Origin: Carpediemonas membranifera
Taxonomy: Eukaryota > Fornicata
DNA length: 64,000 nt
Assembly (NCBI GenBank): GCA_019828565.1
Contig: JAHDYR010000007.1
Span: 434,001 to 498,000 of the forward strand
Direction: 5' to 3'
Shown: piece after piece, positions 29,633 through 40,029 of the stretch
Numbering within the stretch: position 1 is the first letter of the stretch
Layout: every line of letters begins with the position of its first letter
Notes under the pieces: generated by a model
What the model was told of the DNA's origin: nothing
The model's database searches: none
What the model saw: the letters and a program-made list of their open reading frames with translations, nothing else
Made by a program: the position numbers and the translations under genes

Positions 29633-29825
29633 GTGGAATTTGATCGGATCGGATATTTGGATTATTTGGATAACGGGCGACTCTTACTAAAGATTCGAGC
29701 TTGTTGAGGATATCGGAGGGGTTTGTGATTGTTGGTTCGGTGATGGCGGCTCGTTTCCAGGATGATTGGTCGTCTGTTCGTCAGGTCGGCCAGCAGATAT
29801 ATCGGGCTTCCATCGCAGTAGGCAG

Positions 29826-32800
29826 ATGAAAGCCGGTCATCTCATTCAAACGCTATGCTCTGGCGGCCAATATGAGCTTGTTCGAGCCAACAAATTCAGT
29901 ATGATAGTCCCTGTCGATCCAATAATAGGCTTTCGCATTTTAAAAAAGCAGTCGCAGTTTATGCTGACCTCTGCGAAAGATTGTGGCGCTTTTCCCATGC
30001 CACGAGGCGATGATTCCGCATATGATGTGATCATATCGGGACCTTTGTTCAAGACAAGTGATAACGGCATGAAGAATTGGAAGAAGCGACATTGTATTCT
30101 GTTTTCCGATGGCGTGCTAAAGTACTACGCAGCAGAGGGAGATACAAAGCCCAAAGGCGTTGTAGGGATACAGAAGGCTGAGATCGTGGTATCTAACGCT
30201 GACGAGGTCTCCAAGGATTTCTGTTTCCAAGTGAACACTGGTGGACGGCTCTTCTTCTTTGCCGCAGACACCGAGGACGAGATGCAGGGCTGGCTCGAGA
30301 CCCTCATTGACCTCCAGACCGCTCTGGGCGATGAAGCTGGTGCGGTAATGAACCCCATGTTCTCTGCCCCTGACGTCGCCGTCGATCTCGGACAGGGAAA
30401 GACCGACGAAGACCAAGACGACGCGGTCGACGCGAAAGACTCCTCGGCCGCCTCCAAGACGGCCAAGTTCGCAGCGGGTGTGAGCGCCCGCACCAAGCAG
30501 CTTGAGCGAGAGCAGGCATCGCTCCCCCGCGACATCGGCCGCACGCTGACCCAGACGCGGTATCACACGCTGTTCAACCTGCCACGGGAAGACCTGCTGA
30601 TCTTCGTGACCCGTGCGCACGTGTCAATCACGCACGTCGGGGTTGACGTCGAGGGCGTCGACGAGTCGCTGGGCACCGGGGGCCAGCTGATGGTCGGGCT
30701 GCACCATGTGGCGTTTGACTCGAAGGCGGGGGCGAGGGGCATGGTCAACTTCAATCAGATGACTGAACTAATTAGATACGACCGTGTGAACAAGGTCGAG
30801 CTCGAGGGCACCCTTCACCACACGGTCACCCTCGCGCTTGCCGACAGACGCGTCAAGATCTCCAAGATCTCCACCAAGGACCGCATGGTCTGCTGCATGA
30901 TCGAGGACCGTGTGGCGATCGCCCAGGGCCGCCGACCACCCTCCATCGCCACTGACACCCCCACAAAGGCGGCCATGGCACGGCCCTCCCGGTCGTCCTG
31001 GTGCCGCATGCTTTCAAGCAGGGTGACCGGCGGCAAGGGCTGGAAGGAGCGCTACGTCGTGCTGTACCGCGACGTCCTCGTCTGGTACAAGTCCTTCTCC
31101 CAGTGGACCCCCACCAGCGTCGTCCGGCTCCAGGATTGCATGGCCGAGCGGGTCGACGAGATGGTCGGTAAGCCCAAGTGCGTCGGCATCTTCTTCTACA
31201 AGCAGCGGTGCGTCATCATCCGACTCAAGTCCGACGCCGAGGCTGACCGCTGGGTCGTCTCCATCAACCAGAATCGAGCGCCCCTCTCCGACCCCTCTCT
31301 CGCAGAGGCCCTCGAGTCGTACGTCAGAGCTCCGTCGCTGCACACCGTGTTCGCGTCCACACTTCTCTTTGCATCGTTCGAGGTCGAGCTCGGCGACGCA
31401 GTGGTTGAGGCATTTACCGCGCACCTTAAGGTCAACCCAACGGCTGGCACGCTCTTCCTGACTCGTAGAAACGTGTACTTCGTCAGCAACAAGATCCTGG
31501 GCGGCAAGCTCAAGGACCCGATCCCGTTTGACGCCATCCGCGACATTCGGACGCGACCGGTCATCGGCGGGCTGGAGATCGTCACTGCCGACCACAAGTA
31601 CTTCTTCTCGCGTGTGGATGGTGTCTCCCGTTGCCTGACGATTCTCTACGATCTCGTCGCCATCGCTGTCGGCGAGGAGCCCCCCTCTGTCACTGCCGGG
31701 TCGCCCACGACTACCTCCATCGCCGAGTGCGAGCGATGCGGCTGGATGCGGAAGTGTGGACCCAAGGGCCGCTACTGGAACCGGCGCTACTGCATCCTGT
31801 ACGGCGGCATCCTGTGGTACTACCGCTCCCCGGCCGGACTCGTGCCGTTTGGGTCGGTTGTGCTGGAGAAGTGCATCGCCGTGCCCGCGGACCGCATGAT
31901 TGGGCACCCGAACGCACTCGCCATCATTTTCTCCCGCACGCGGACGTTCTTCTTCAAGGTCGCCTCCGCGCAACTCCGGGATGAGTGGGTTGACGCCATC
32001 AACGGCGCCATCCCCAAGGGCTCGATCAACCCGACTCTACAGGCCACCCTGCAGGAATTGGCGGCGTGCCAGGACAAGCGCCGTGTTCGAGAGACGGGCG
32101 AGCTCATCAGGGCGCTCAACTTGAACGAGGACATCGTCATCATCTCGTGCAGGGCCATGCTCGCCATCCCCCCCTGTCCTGGGCGCCTATTCATCACCCG
32201 GAACAACGTGTGCTTCGTGGGGCAGACGCCCATCATCCAGTCGAACACCAGGGAGGTCATCCCCTTCACGGACATCGTGTCGGTCTCGTCCAAGCTCAAC
32301 GGGCTCGTCGTGCAGGGCACCAAGTCCAGCCAGACCTTCACATTGCTCCCCCCGGCGACTCCCGACCCGTTTGTCCGGCTCTGCACCGATCTCACGGCCC
32401 TCCACCACGGGAAGGTGCCCCCAACCGTGACCAAGGGCACCCCGCCCGCCGCTGTGCTCGTCAACGCCACGGCGTACGGCTACCTCGACAAGTTCCCCCG
32501 CACTAGCGCCAACTTCGAACTCAAGGCGCGGGCCGGGGAGCTTTGGAAGCGGCGCTGGGTCTCGCTGGATGGCACCACGCTCTACTACTACAAGGACACC
32601 GCGGGCCTGGTTCCCAAGGGCTCCGTGGACCTCAGCAAGTACAGCTGCATCGTCCATACCGCCCATAGAGTGCTCGGCATCGACAACACCTTCGCCATCT
32701 TCTTCGCCACGGAGATGCCCTTCTTCTTCCGGGCCTCGGACAGCAGAGTCATGCGCTACTGGATCGACAAACTCAGCGCCGCCTGTCCAGAGCTCCCGAT

Positions 32801-35800
32801 GGCCGACCGCCGCGACCTCGAGAAGCAGGCAACCCAGTCGTCCCTTGATCAAATGATCAGCGAGGATAGGATGAATCAGATGTTCGTGCTGCCCTCGAAC
32901 GACAGGCTGGTCGACACAGCCGACTGTGCGCTGTTCAAGCCGTCGATCGGCGTGCCAATCCAGGGTAAGATCATTGTCACGTCCTCGTCCCTGTGCTTCT
33001 ACTCCCACATTCCCCTGTTTTCCTCAGCAAAGGTCCAGATCGCACTCAAGGACATCGAGGACATCCGTCCGCAGCAGATCATGGGCGTCTCACCTGGCCT
33101 CAGGGTTCGGACGAGGGAGGGGCAGTACCGGTTCATGCAGATGATTCAGCGGCAGCGCATCCTCAAGTTCCTCAGAGACACCGTCGCCGCAGCCGCTGGG
33201 CGCGAGCCGCCCTCTCTTCGGACCGCCAAGCCGACCACCTTCGCATGCGTCTCCCGCGGCGTGCTCACCGGCTACCTCGACGCCATGGTGCCCTCGAGCC
33301 AGGGCGAGCAGTTCCTCCAGAGATGGTGTGCCATCGTCGACGGCCGCATGATGATGTTCAAGGACAATACCAGCACGGAGCCCCTCAGGATTATCCCCCT
33401 CGAGGCGTGCGTGGCCGTCGCAGGCAAGAAGATCACGGGCAAGGACCGGTCATTCGCCATCCTCTCCCTACAGGGCGCTAACATCGCGTTCAAGACGGCT
33501 CACGAGGACGTGGCCGCCGCCTGGGTGGAGAAGATCAACAGCAACCTCCGCATAGCCCTCAACGAGGAGGACTCTGCGCACCTCAAGGAGATGTCCCTCA
33601 CGGCCGACGCCACGACGCTGTTCAAGCTCAACGACGTCTTCGAGCGGTTCGAGCTGGAGTCGGGCCAAGTCATTGTGTCACAATACCCCTGCACCCTGGT
33701 CCGCACGATGTCAGTCACGGGTCGACTCATCATGACCCAGAGCTACGTGCTCTTCACGGCCAGCTCGTTGTTCTCGTCCTCTAAGCTGCAGATACCGTTC
33801 AGATACATCCAGGACATTCGGGCGGACTCGAACCACGCCATCGCTATCGAGTACCGCAAGCCCAAGCAGGGCGTCATTGACCCATACAAGACGGGCGGCG
33901 AGCAGTACGCCAGAGACGTAGACAGCGACTCCAGCTCTGACTCGGATAGTGACTCGGATAGCGAGTCGGAGTCAGAGTCGGAGTCGGAAGCTAGCTCGGG
34001 CGTGTCTGACTCCGACGACGAGGAGGAGCGCGAGGAGAACTTCATTGAGAACACGGAGCCGACCACTGTGACGTTGAGCGGCTTTGGCAGCAGAGACGCC
34101 GTGTTTGACGAGATCTCAGACGCCTGGGCTATCATGAAGGGAGATCTGCCGCCCTCCCTCCTCCGCGGCGCCCCCACGAAGGCCAGCCTCCGCGACGCCG
34201 ACATGGAGGGCAACATAGATGTGCTCAACCGGCCGATGACCGCATGGGACCAGCACCAGGTGATCGTCAAGTACAGATCAATCATCATCATGGCCAAGTC
34301 CGTCGGTGACGCCGGTGGTAAGAAGCAGCCACCTGTCCTGCGCATGATGTCACTCAGAGTGTGCCGCCTCATGGACGGGTCGACTCTGACCGCCACGCGA
34401 TGCACTCTCGGCGTGTTCTCCATTCAGAAGCCGTCCAGCCCCGTCTTCCTGCGGTTCAGAGACGAAGAGGAGCTCGCCGACTGGCGCATGATCATCGAGG
34501 AGCAGATCGGCACCGTCACCCCCGAGGACGACGCCCGACTCAAGGCCGCCACCGAGCAGGCCATGGTCGGCGGTGACGCCACCGAGTTCCTCAAGGCAAA
34601 TGAGCTGCCCGATGACACGGTTGTGCTCCACACGCAGCGCGCCGTCTGGTCCCCCAAGCACGGCCTACCGCTTCCCGGCATGCTGCTGCTCACGGAGACG
34701 CATTGGGGCTTCTACGGCAAGGTCATGTCGAGGGAGGAGACCGCGGCCCACCAGTGGGAGAACACGGAGGCCGTGACCGGCAAGGCCGTCCTCCCGTCGA
34801 CCGTGACCAACGCTCTCGTGTTCCAGCTCAGACCAAAGAGCGAGTGGCTCGACGACCCGAGGGTGACCGAGCTCAAGCCGGCTGATACGCAAGAGAAGGA
34901 GGATGTGCGCAAGCCCGACGTCAATGGCCTCACAGTCGGCGAAATTTCCGACACTGACTCTGACTCCGACTCTGGCGACGAGTCGGACGGCACGGACATG
35001 GTAGGGTACATCGACAACGAGATCACCGAGTCCGGCTGGGGCAAGGCCCGCAGCGTGCTCAAGGCCGCCTCAGTGCTCGGGGCCCTCGGGTCGACCCACC
35101 TCGCTGACCAGATCGAGGTGACCATCTCGGGGCTGCCCGCCGCCCGCCAGGCCCAGATCCTGTCCGCAGACCTGCTCGCCCTCGGGGCCGGGGTGACCCC
35201 GCCCAGCTCAGCGGCCCAGCTTCCGTCGGCGGTCATCCACCGCGAGTACCTCAAGCGCGGCCACGTCATGGGCGCGGTCATCTCCGACCGGGTCGAGGAG
35301 CCCGTGATCCCGCCATCTCAGTGGCACCGGTCGTACATGGTCGTCGCGGGGAGCTTCCTCTACGTGTACTCGGCGCCTGACGACTCGGCCCCGGGCGACA
35401 TCGTCAACCTCGCCGACTGTCTCGAGGTCACACTCACTAGTGCGACCCTGGCGAAGGTCCAGGTTGCCGAGGGATCGGACAGCGAGTCAGAGGACGAGGC
35501 GGCGTATGCATCGGATGACGGCGACAGCGACTCTGAGGGCGGGTCGGTCATGCGGCGGTCGTGCGTCATCATCACCCGCCCAGACGCCAAGGAGCGTCTC
35601 TTAGTGCTCGGCTCAGACGACGCTGACGAGGTGCAGGCCTGGTTCGACGTGCTCGAGGGCGTGTGGGACTCCTACAAGCCCAAGCTCAAGAAGCTCGGCG
35701 TCATGTCCCACGAGGACTCGGACGGCCGCACGGTCGACGAAGCGCTTCCCACGCGCCACCAGGTCGTGCCGCTCCGGTCGCTCCAGGTCTCCCTCGGCGG

Positions 35801-36080
35801 TCTGTTTGGCAAGGGCACGCTCAGCTTGATGAAGTCGCTCGACACACAGTCGATCATCGTCAGGCTGACCCTGAAGCGGAAGAAGGAGCACCGCTTCTAC
35901 GCTCACGAGATGCTTGACATCGACATGGACGAGGATGCCGTCAGCGGTAGGGTCGTCATCAGCTACCAGCGGCCGGATGCTCCCAAGCCCGTGAGGCTGC
36001 GGATGAGCAGCGCCGACATCCAGGGCACGAGAGATGTCCACCGCATCCTATCGGAGGCGATGTGGATGTCGCAGGATTAG
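29826..36080 (+). CDS. Giant tandem PH/GRAM-domain protein
   Basis: This encodes 2084 residues from ATG 29826; the frame extends upstream without an ATG. Seven PH domains alternate with GRAM-like domains. PH cores lie at about residues 69-168, 389-481, 637-725, 884-988, 1142-1238, 1459-1558 and 1804-1945. They are marked by 'W-K-x-R-x-x-V/I-L' and a final conserved Trp, for example 'WKKRHCILF', 'WKERYVVLY', 'WNRRYCILY', 'WKRRWVSLDG' and 'LQRWCAIVDG'. GRAM-like segments between them share F-x-L and 'GRLFITRNNVCFVG'-type strands. Modules 2-5 recur every 735-775 bp, pointing to internal duplication. Acidic Ser-Asp tracts lie at bases 33920-34035, 34950-34990 and 35465-35545. No catalytic or membrane segment is seen. 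It is probably a lipid-binding scaffold at membranes or contact sites. Confidence 0.9.
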   Translation: MKAGHLIQTLCSGGQYELVRANKFSMIVPVDPIIGFRILKKQSQFMLTSAKDCGAFPMPRGDDSAYDVIISGPLFKTSDNGMKNWKKRHCILFSDGVLKYYAAEGDTKPKGVVGIQKAEIVVSNADEVSKDFCFQVNTGGRLFFFAADTEDEMQGWLETLIDLQTALGDEAGAVMNPMFSAPDVAVDLGQGKTDEDQDDAVDAKDSSAASKTAKFAAGVSARTKQLEREQASLPRDIGRTLTQTRYHTLFNLPREDLLIFVTRAHVSITHVGVDVEGVDESLGTGGQLMVGLHHVAFDSKAGARGMVNFNQMTELIRYDRVNKVELEGTLHHTVTLALADRRVKISKISTKDRMVCCMIEDRVAIAQGRRPPSIATDTPTKAAMARPSRSSWCRMLSSRVTGGKGWKERYVVLYRDVLVWYKSFSQWTPTSVVRLQDCMAERVDEMVGKPKCVGIFFYKQRCVIIRLKSDAEADRWVVSINQNRAPLSDPSLAEALESYVRAPSLHTVFASTLLFASFEVELGDAVVEAFTAHLKVNPTAGTLFLTRRNVYFVSNKILGGKLKDPIPFDAIRDIRTRPVIGGLEIVTADHKYFFSRVDGVSRCLTILYDLVAIAVGEEPPSVTAGSPTTTSIAECERCGWMRKCGPKGRYWNRRYCILYGGILWYYRSPAGLVPFGSVVLEKCIAVPADRMIGHPNALAIIFSRTRTFFFKVASAQLRDEWVDAINGAIPKGSINPTLQATLQELAACQDKRRVRETGELIRALNLNEDIVIISCRAMLAIPPCPGRLFITRNNVCFVGQTPIIQSNTREVIPFTDIVSVSSKLNGLVVQGTKSSQTFTLLPPATPDPFVRLCTDLTALHHGKVPPTVTKGTPPAAVLVNATAYGYLDKFPRTSANFELKARAGELWKRRWVSLDGTTLYYYKDTAGLVPKGSVDLSKYSCIVHTAHRVLGIDNTFAIFFATEMPFFFRASDSRVMRYWIDKLSAACPELPMADRRDLEKQATQSSLDQMISEDRMNQMFVLPSNDRLVDTADCALFKPSIGVPIQGKIIVTSSSLCFYSHIPLFSSAKVQIALKDIEDIRPQQIMGVSPGLRVRTREGQYRFMQMIQRQRILKFLRDTVAAAAGREPPSLRTAKPTTFACVSRGVLTGYLDAMVPSSQGEQFLQRWCAIVDGRMMMFKDNTSTEPLRIIPLEACVAVAGKKITGKDRSFAILSLQGANIAFKTAHEDVAAAWVEKINSNLRIALNEEDSAHLKEMSLTADATTLFKLNDVFERFELESGQVIVSQYPCTLVRTMSVTGRLIMTQSYVLFTASSLFSSSKLQIPFRYIQDIRADSNHAIAIEYRKPKQGVIDPYKTGGEQYARDVDSDSSSDSDSDSDSESESESESEASSGVSDSDDEEEREENFIENTEPTTVTLSGFGSRDAVFDEISDAWAIMKGDLPPSLLRGAPTKASLRDADMEGNIDVLNRPMTAWDQHQVIVKYRSIIIMAKSVGDAGGKKQPPVLRMMSLRVCRLMDGSTLTATRCTLGVFSIQKPSSPVFLRFRDEEELADWRMIIEEQIGTVTPEDDARLKAATEQAMVGGDATEFLKANELPDDTVVLHTQRAVWSPKHGLPLPGMLLLTETHWGFYGKVMSREETAAHQWENTEAVTGKAVLPSTVTNALVFQLRPKSEWLDDPRVTELKPADTQEKEDVRKPDVNGLTVGEISDTDSDSDSGDESDGTDMVGYIDNEITESGWGKARSVLKAASVLGALGSTHLADQIEVTISGLPAARQAQILSADLLALGAGVTPPSSAAQLPSAVIHREYLKRGHVMGAVISDRVEEPVIPPSQWHRSYMVVAGSFLYVYSAPDDSAPGDIVNLADCLEVTLTSATLAKVQVAEGSDSESEDEAAYASDDGDSDSEGGSVMRRSCVIITRPDAKERLLVLGSDDADEVQAWFDVLEGVWDSYKPKLKKLGVMSHEDSDGRTVDEALPTRHQVVPLRSLQVSLGGLFGKGTLSLMKSLDTQSIIVRLTLKRKKEHRFYAHEMLDIDMDEDAVSGRVVISYQRPDAPKPVRLRMSSADIQGTRDVHRILSEAMWMSQD

Positions 36081-36934
36081 ATTTGTAAAGTATGATTCCG
36101 AATGATGCGGGGATTGCTTGCTCTGATTGGCATTGCTGTTCAGCGAAATACTCACTGAAGGTTGTGGTATTCATCAACTGATTACCCCCTCGACGTGTGT
36201 TGGCCGCAGGTGTCGTTGATCTCGCCAAAGCTCTACCTCTGAAAGAAGCGTCTAATGCAGATCGCTCGGTACCGGGAGCAGTTTCGACGGGTCGGAAAAT
36301 TCAATCTCGGGGTGCATGTCGGGGTTAGTCGAGAAGAGGCAGCATTTATCGAGACTCGGCCAACCAGCATGTCTTGATGTCATTCATGACTGATGTTCAT
36401 TCGCGCTTTGTACGGTCAGTGTCCACGGTGCAAGACCTGACACTCAGACTCACCCCATCTGGCACTCAGCTCAAGTAAATGGGTCAGCCAGATCGGAGAA
36501 GTCTTCCCCGGCATGGCGTAGGGTCGCGAGTCTGTCTCAACCATGAGAACAGACAGAATGCCCTCCGTTTCAGTGACCAACACACATCTCACAGTTATCT
36601 GGCCACTACTCTTTACCCCAGCCTATACCAACAACTTTACCGGGTTAAGTGCCCTTACACGATCTGCTGATGCTTCTACTAGCGACTCAACATAAACTGC
36701 ACAGTGTCGCAACTGAATCATTCAAAGAAACCCCCGAGTGTCTGGACGGATGTGTTCATAGGCTCTGTTTGTACTTGCCTCCTCGTCGTCGGTAGATCGG
36801 CGACCGCGGTGGCATTTGAATCAGACCCAGCTCTGAGTGTAAGAACAACACTAGTCGCCCTTCGACACGCCTTAAACGTGAAACGGCCATACCGTGACCT
36901 ATTGCGCCCCAGTCCAACGATATAAGTTGATCAT
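36081..36934. other. 854-bp intergenic region, no gene seen
   Basis: Convergent 3' ends of the PH/GRAM gene and succinyl-CoA synthetase beta. Open frames are short and without features. Two ACTGA/ATGATG-like boxes near 36095-36130 are too weak for a snoRNA call. No tRNA-like TPsiC arm was found. Confidence 0.5.
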
Positions 36935-38173
36935 TTAGAGGTTCTTGGCCATGGCAACGCACTTGTTGATGCCGTCCTCGAAGGAGGTAGCCTCGGTGTA
37001 CTTCAGGCCAGACTCCTTGAGGATCTTGCGGGCCTCGATGCAGTCAGTGCCGTCGAGACGGATGACGAGGGGCACGTCGATCTTGACGACCTTGATCGCC
37101 TCGAGGAGGGCTCTGGCGACCATGGCAGTCGACACGATGCCGCCGAAGATGTTGATGAACATCAGCTTCGTGTTGGGGTTCTTGGAGACGAGGCGAAGGG
37201 CCTCCTGGGCAGTCTTCTGGTTCACACCGCCGCCGAGGTCAAGGAAGTTGGCAGGCTTCCCGCCAGCGAGCGTCATGTAGTCCAGCGTGGCCATGGCGAG
37301 GCCAGCACCGTTGACGACACAGCCGACGTTGCCGTCAAGGGTGACCCAGTTGAGGTCGTGTTTCATGGCCTCGAGCTCGAAGGGGTCTTCCTCAAGGGGG
37401 TCGCGCATCTCGAAGATATCGGCCTGGCGGTACTCAGCGTTGTCATCGAAATTGAACTTGGCGTCAAGGCAGATAGCCTTACCCTCGGTGGTCTCGGCGA
37501 AGGGGTTGATCTCGACCTGGGTGGCGTCGGTCTCGATGAAGACGTTGTAGAGCTTCTGGATCTGGTCAGCAGCCTGGGGAACGCTCTTCTCCTCGAACTT
37601 GAGGCCACGGGCGATGTCCATTGCCTGCTCGGTGCTCATGCCGGCGTTGATGTCGACGGGGAACTTGAGGATTGCGTTGGGGTTAGTGTGGGCGACAGTC
37701 TCGATGTCGACACCACCCTCGGTGGAGGCAACGATGACGGGGCCGCCGAAACCGCGGTCCATAAGGATGGCGAGGTACATCTCGCGCTTGACGGGGGCAG
37801 CGTCCTCAAGGTAGACGGTGCGGACGAGACGGCCGTCGGGGCCAGTCTGCTTGGTAACAAGAACCTCGTTGAGCATCTTGGAGGCGAGCTCGCCAGCCTC
37901 CTTAGCAGACTCAGCAAGCTTCACACCGCCCTTGAAGCCCGACTTGAAGACGCCAACACCACGGCCACCAGCGTGGATCTGTGACTTGACAACAAGCTTC
38001 CCGGAGCCATTGGCAAGGACTTCCTTGGCCTTACGCTCGGCCTCAGCGGGCGTAGCGGCGGGCTCACCGATCATGGTGTCAACACCAAAGGACTTGAGGA
38101 GGCCCTTGGACTGATACTCGTGAATGGACAGGTTTCTAACAAAACTAAGGCTCTTAGTCGTGCAGGAGAGCAT
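36935..38173 (-). CDS. Succinyl-CoA synthetase beta subunit (ADP/GDP-forming)
   Basis: This encodes 412 residues from ATG 38171-38173. Residues 1-14 (MLSCTTKSLSFVRN) are short, hydroxylated and basic, like a mitochondrion-related-organelle targeting leader; the mature enzyme starts near 'LSIHEYQSKGLL'. The ATP-grasp domain includes 'KSQIHAGGRGVGVFKSGFKG', 'VEINPFAE' and 'DAKFNFDDNAEYRQ'. The CoA-ligase domain includes 'VVNGAGLAMATLDYM', 'FLDLGGGVNQKTAQEAL' and 'FINIFGGIVSTAMVARAL'. It converts succinyl-CoA, ADP (or GDP) and phosphate to succinate, CoA and ATP (or GTP). In anaerobic protists it works with acetate:succinate CoA transferase for substrate-level ATP synthesis. The alpha subunit is not in the window. 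Confidence 0.96.
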   Translation of the reverse strand: MLSCTTKSLSFVRNLSIHEYQSKGLLKSFGVDTMIGEPAATPAEAERKAKEVLANGSGKLVVKSQIHAGGRGVGVFKSGFKGGVKLAESAKEAGELASKMLNEVLVTKQTGPDGRLVRTVYLEDAAPVKREMYLAILMDRGFGGPVIVASTEGGVDIETVAHTNPNAILKFPVDINAGMSTEQAMDIARGLKFEEKSVPQAADQIQKLYNVFIETDATQVEINPFAETTEGKAICLDAKFNFDDNAEYRQADIFEMRDPLEEDPFELEAMKHDLNWVTLDGNVGCVVNGAGLAMATLDYMTLAGGKPANFLDLGGGVNQKTAQEALRLVSKNPNTKLMFINIFGGIVSTAMVARALLEAIKVVKIDVPLVIRLDGTDCIEARKILKESGLKYTEATSFEDGINKCVAMAKNL

Positions 38174-38356
38174 TTCGAGGAATGATGGTCAACATCGGTC
38201 CTGCACGAATATGAGGCGCACACGATTCAGCACAGTTGACTCAGTACAGTGCAAGGAGTCTTGCAGAGACGCAAGCAGTGCCATGAAGCATTCTTTGTCG
38301 CGAGCCACAGTTTTTGCCGTCGGCTTGAACCCCCATGAGCGCACTACAATAAACAT

Positions 38357-39376
38357 TTATGACCGAGCGATCTCCGTGACGAGGCTGTTGAACACACGCT
38401 GCTGGGCGGGAGGGAGTCCCTCGTAGTACTCCTGGACGTCAGCAACAGCCTCGGCCTTGAACACCTGTTTGGCCGCCTCAGTGAGCTTGGGACCAGGCTT
38501 GGCGGCAGCCTGCTTGGTGATCCTCATGCCGGTCGAGTTCATGCTCTGCTGGTACTCCGTCTGGACGTAGAACTTGGACCATGCGGCCGAGTTCTCGAAG
38601 AACGGCGGGGCCTTGTGGAGGAGGCGTTCCTTGAACGAGTTCATCACAGCCTTCTCCTGCTCGGACATGGTGGGCGGCGGGGGGCGCTGGTACGCGCTTC
38701 TCATGGTCGTCCTGTTGTCCGGGAAGAGCACGAGCTCGTCGGGTTCGGCCTCAGGGGCAGACGTGAACTTGAACGTCGCGGGTTCGAGGCTGGGCATGGG
38801 CTTCTCGTCGTCTCTCACCAGCCGGGCTCTGGTGCGGGGCGGGGAGACGCGGGCCCGCATGGCCTGGTCGGGGCCCTTGGCGTAGTCACGGATGTACGTC
38901 GTCTTCGCGTGCTTGTTGCGCCAGTCCGTCACAGAGCTATTGCCGGTCTTGTTGTCGAAGCTCATGCTATGCACCTGCGTGGCGGGCTTCGTCGAAACGC
39001 CGAGTCGCTCGATGGCGGGACGGGGCTGGCGAGACTGGCGACGGGGAGAGGGGCCTGCGGGTGCGGTCTTTACGCGCTCGATAGACTGCTGGCGGGCGAA
39101 GGCGTGGAGAACAGGGCTGGGCTTGAAAGTTTGCTTTCCGCGCGTCGGCGTGCGAGCGGGAGGAGTCTTGGTCTGCTCAGGAATGCTCTCACCAACGTTA
39201 ATAACGCTTGGAGATTGATGAGAAGAAGCTTCAGCGGCCTGCGGACGAGCGGATTTCTTGCTTGCGGAGAACTTCGAGATATCATTCACCATCGAGGTAA
39301 AAGTCATTCGATCAAACGAATGTGCCGAATGCGCCCAACGCATGGAGGCATCCTGATCATTAAGCATTGAGCTCAT
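38357..39376 (-). CDS. Uncharacterised basic, Pro-rich protein
   Basis: This encodes 339 residues from ATG 39374-39376. Residues 45-230 are rich in Ser, Pro, Arg and Lys and probably disordered, with many S/T-P sites. Residues 235-335 look folded and helical ('NSFKERLLHKAPPFFENSAA' region, then 'EYYEGLPPAQQRVFNSLV'). There is no signal peptide or membrane segment. Possibly cytoskeletal, but no family recognised. Confidence 0.65.
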   Translation of the reverse strand: MSSMLNDQDASMRWAHSAHSFDRMTFTSMVNDISKFSASKKSARPQAAEASSHQSPSVINVGESIPEQTKTPPARTPTRGKQTFKPSPVLHAFARQQSIERVKTAPAGPSPRRQSRQPRPAIERLGVSTKPATQVHSMSFDNKTGNSSVTDWRNKHAKTTYIRDYAKGPDQAMRARVSPPRTRARLVRDDEKPMPSLEPATFKFTSAPEAEPDELVLFPDNRTTMRSAYQRPPPPTMSEQEKAVMNSFKERLLHKAPPFFENSAAWSKFYVQTEYQQSMNSTGMRITKQAAAKPGPKLTEAAKQVFKAEAVADVQEYYEGLPPAQQRVFNSLVTEIARS

Positions 39377-39805
39377 CGTGGAATTTTGACGCTACAGCCG
39401 ATACGACTTATACTGCGAAAATAGGGTTCAAGTCTTCCGAGAGGACCCGTGCAGTGTGGAACATGGGATGTAGCACCGCAGACGCCGGGGAAAATAAGCA
39501 GTTTTTTCGATGCCCTTGTGCGCTCGCCTGGGCCCGAGGCAAACCAGCGAGCAGTGCGGACCTATGGTTCACTGATGCTCTTGGCTAGCAAACTGTGGCA
39601 ATCAGGGAGAAGCAGGCCATGCAGACTGGGCCGGCCGGCTGGACCCGTGTCAGTCTGCCACCGCACCCCCTCTCTTCCGGTGGACGGGACCAGGGGGGTT
39701 CATCCACCGCACACTGGCACCAGTAACTGGTGCCACGGATGCTGTAGACATTAGACTGCGGACGAAAGTGACAATCAGTCACATGGCACTGTGACGCGCA
39801 CCCAC

Positions 39806-40021
39806 ATGGCCATATTGCAATGGATCCTGATGGATGGGCTCCAACTAATTGTTAGCCTTGAGAACATCAAGAGACTCGAGCGGTTGCTCGACAGGCTTGA
39901 GGAAAGAAAAGAGAAAGAGAGGAGAAGACGAGAGAACTCCACGAGACTCGAAGAAATGGTAAAGGAGGAGGTGCTGGCTCTCATGGAGGCCAAAAAGCAT
40001 CAGGGGACCACACATAGCTAA
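39806..40021 (+). CDS. Possible 71-residue coiled-coil microprotein
   Basis: ATG 39806 opens a short hydrophobic stretch (MAILQWILMDGLQLIVSL) followed by a highly charged helix ('RLERLLDRLEERKEKERRRR' onward). It lies in the 650-bp gap between two minus-strand genes and ends 9 bp from the convergent MBL gene. Heptad pattern and intact frame are suggestive, but a chance ORF is quite possible. Confidence 0.3.
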   Translation: MAILQWILMDGLQLIVSLENIKRLERLLDRLEERKEKERRRRENSTRLEEMVKEEVLALMEAKKHQGTTHS

Positions 40022-40029
40022 ACAGGGCT

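Noticed and set aside
29743-29825. Possible 5' exon MAARFQDDWSS with GTTCGT donor (29776) before the PH/GRAM gene
   Set aside because: No matching CTNACNCAG acceptor is present. ATG 29826 gives a good start without splicing.
39411-39460. GGGTTCAAGTC segment resembling a tRNA TPsiC arm
   Set aside because: The flanking bases do not form the 5-bp T stem, and no acceptor or anticodon arm is found upstream.
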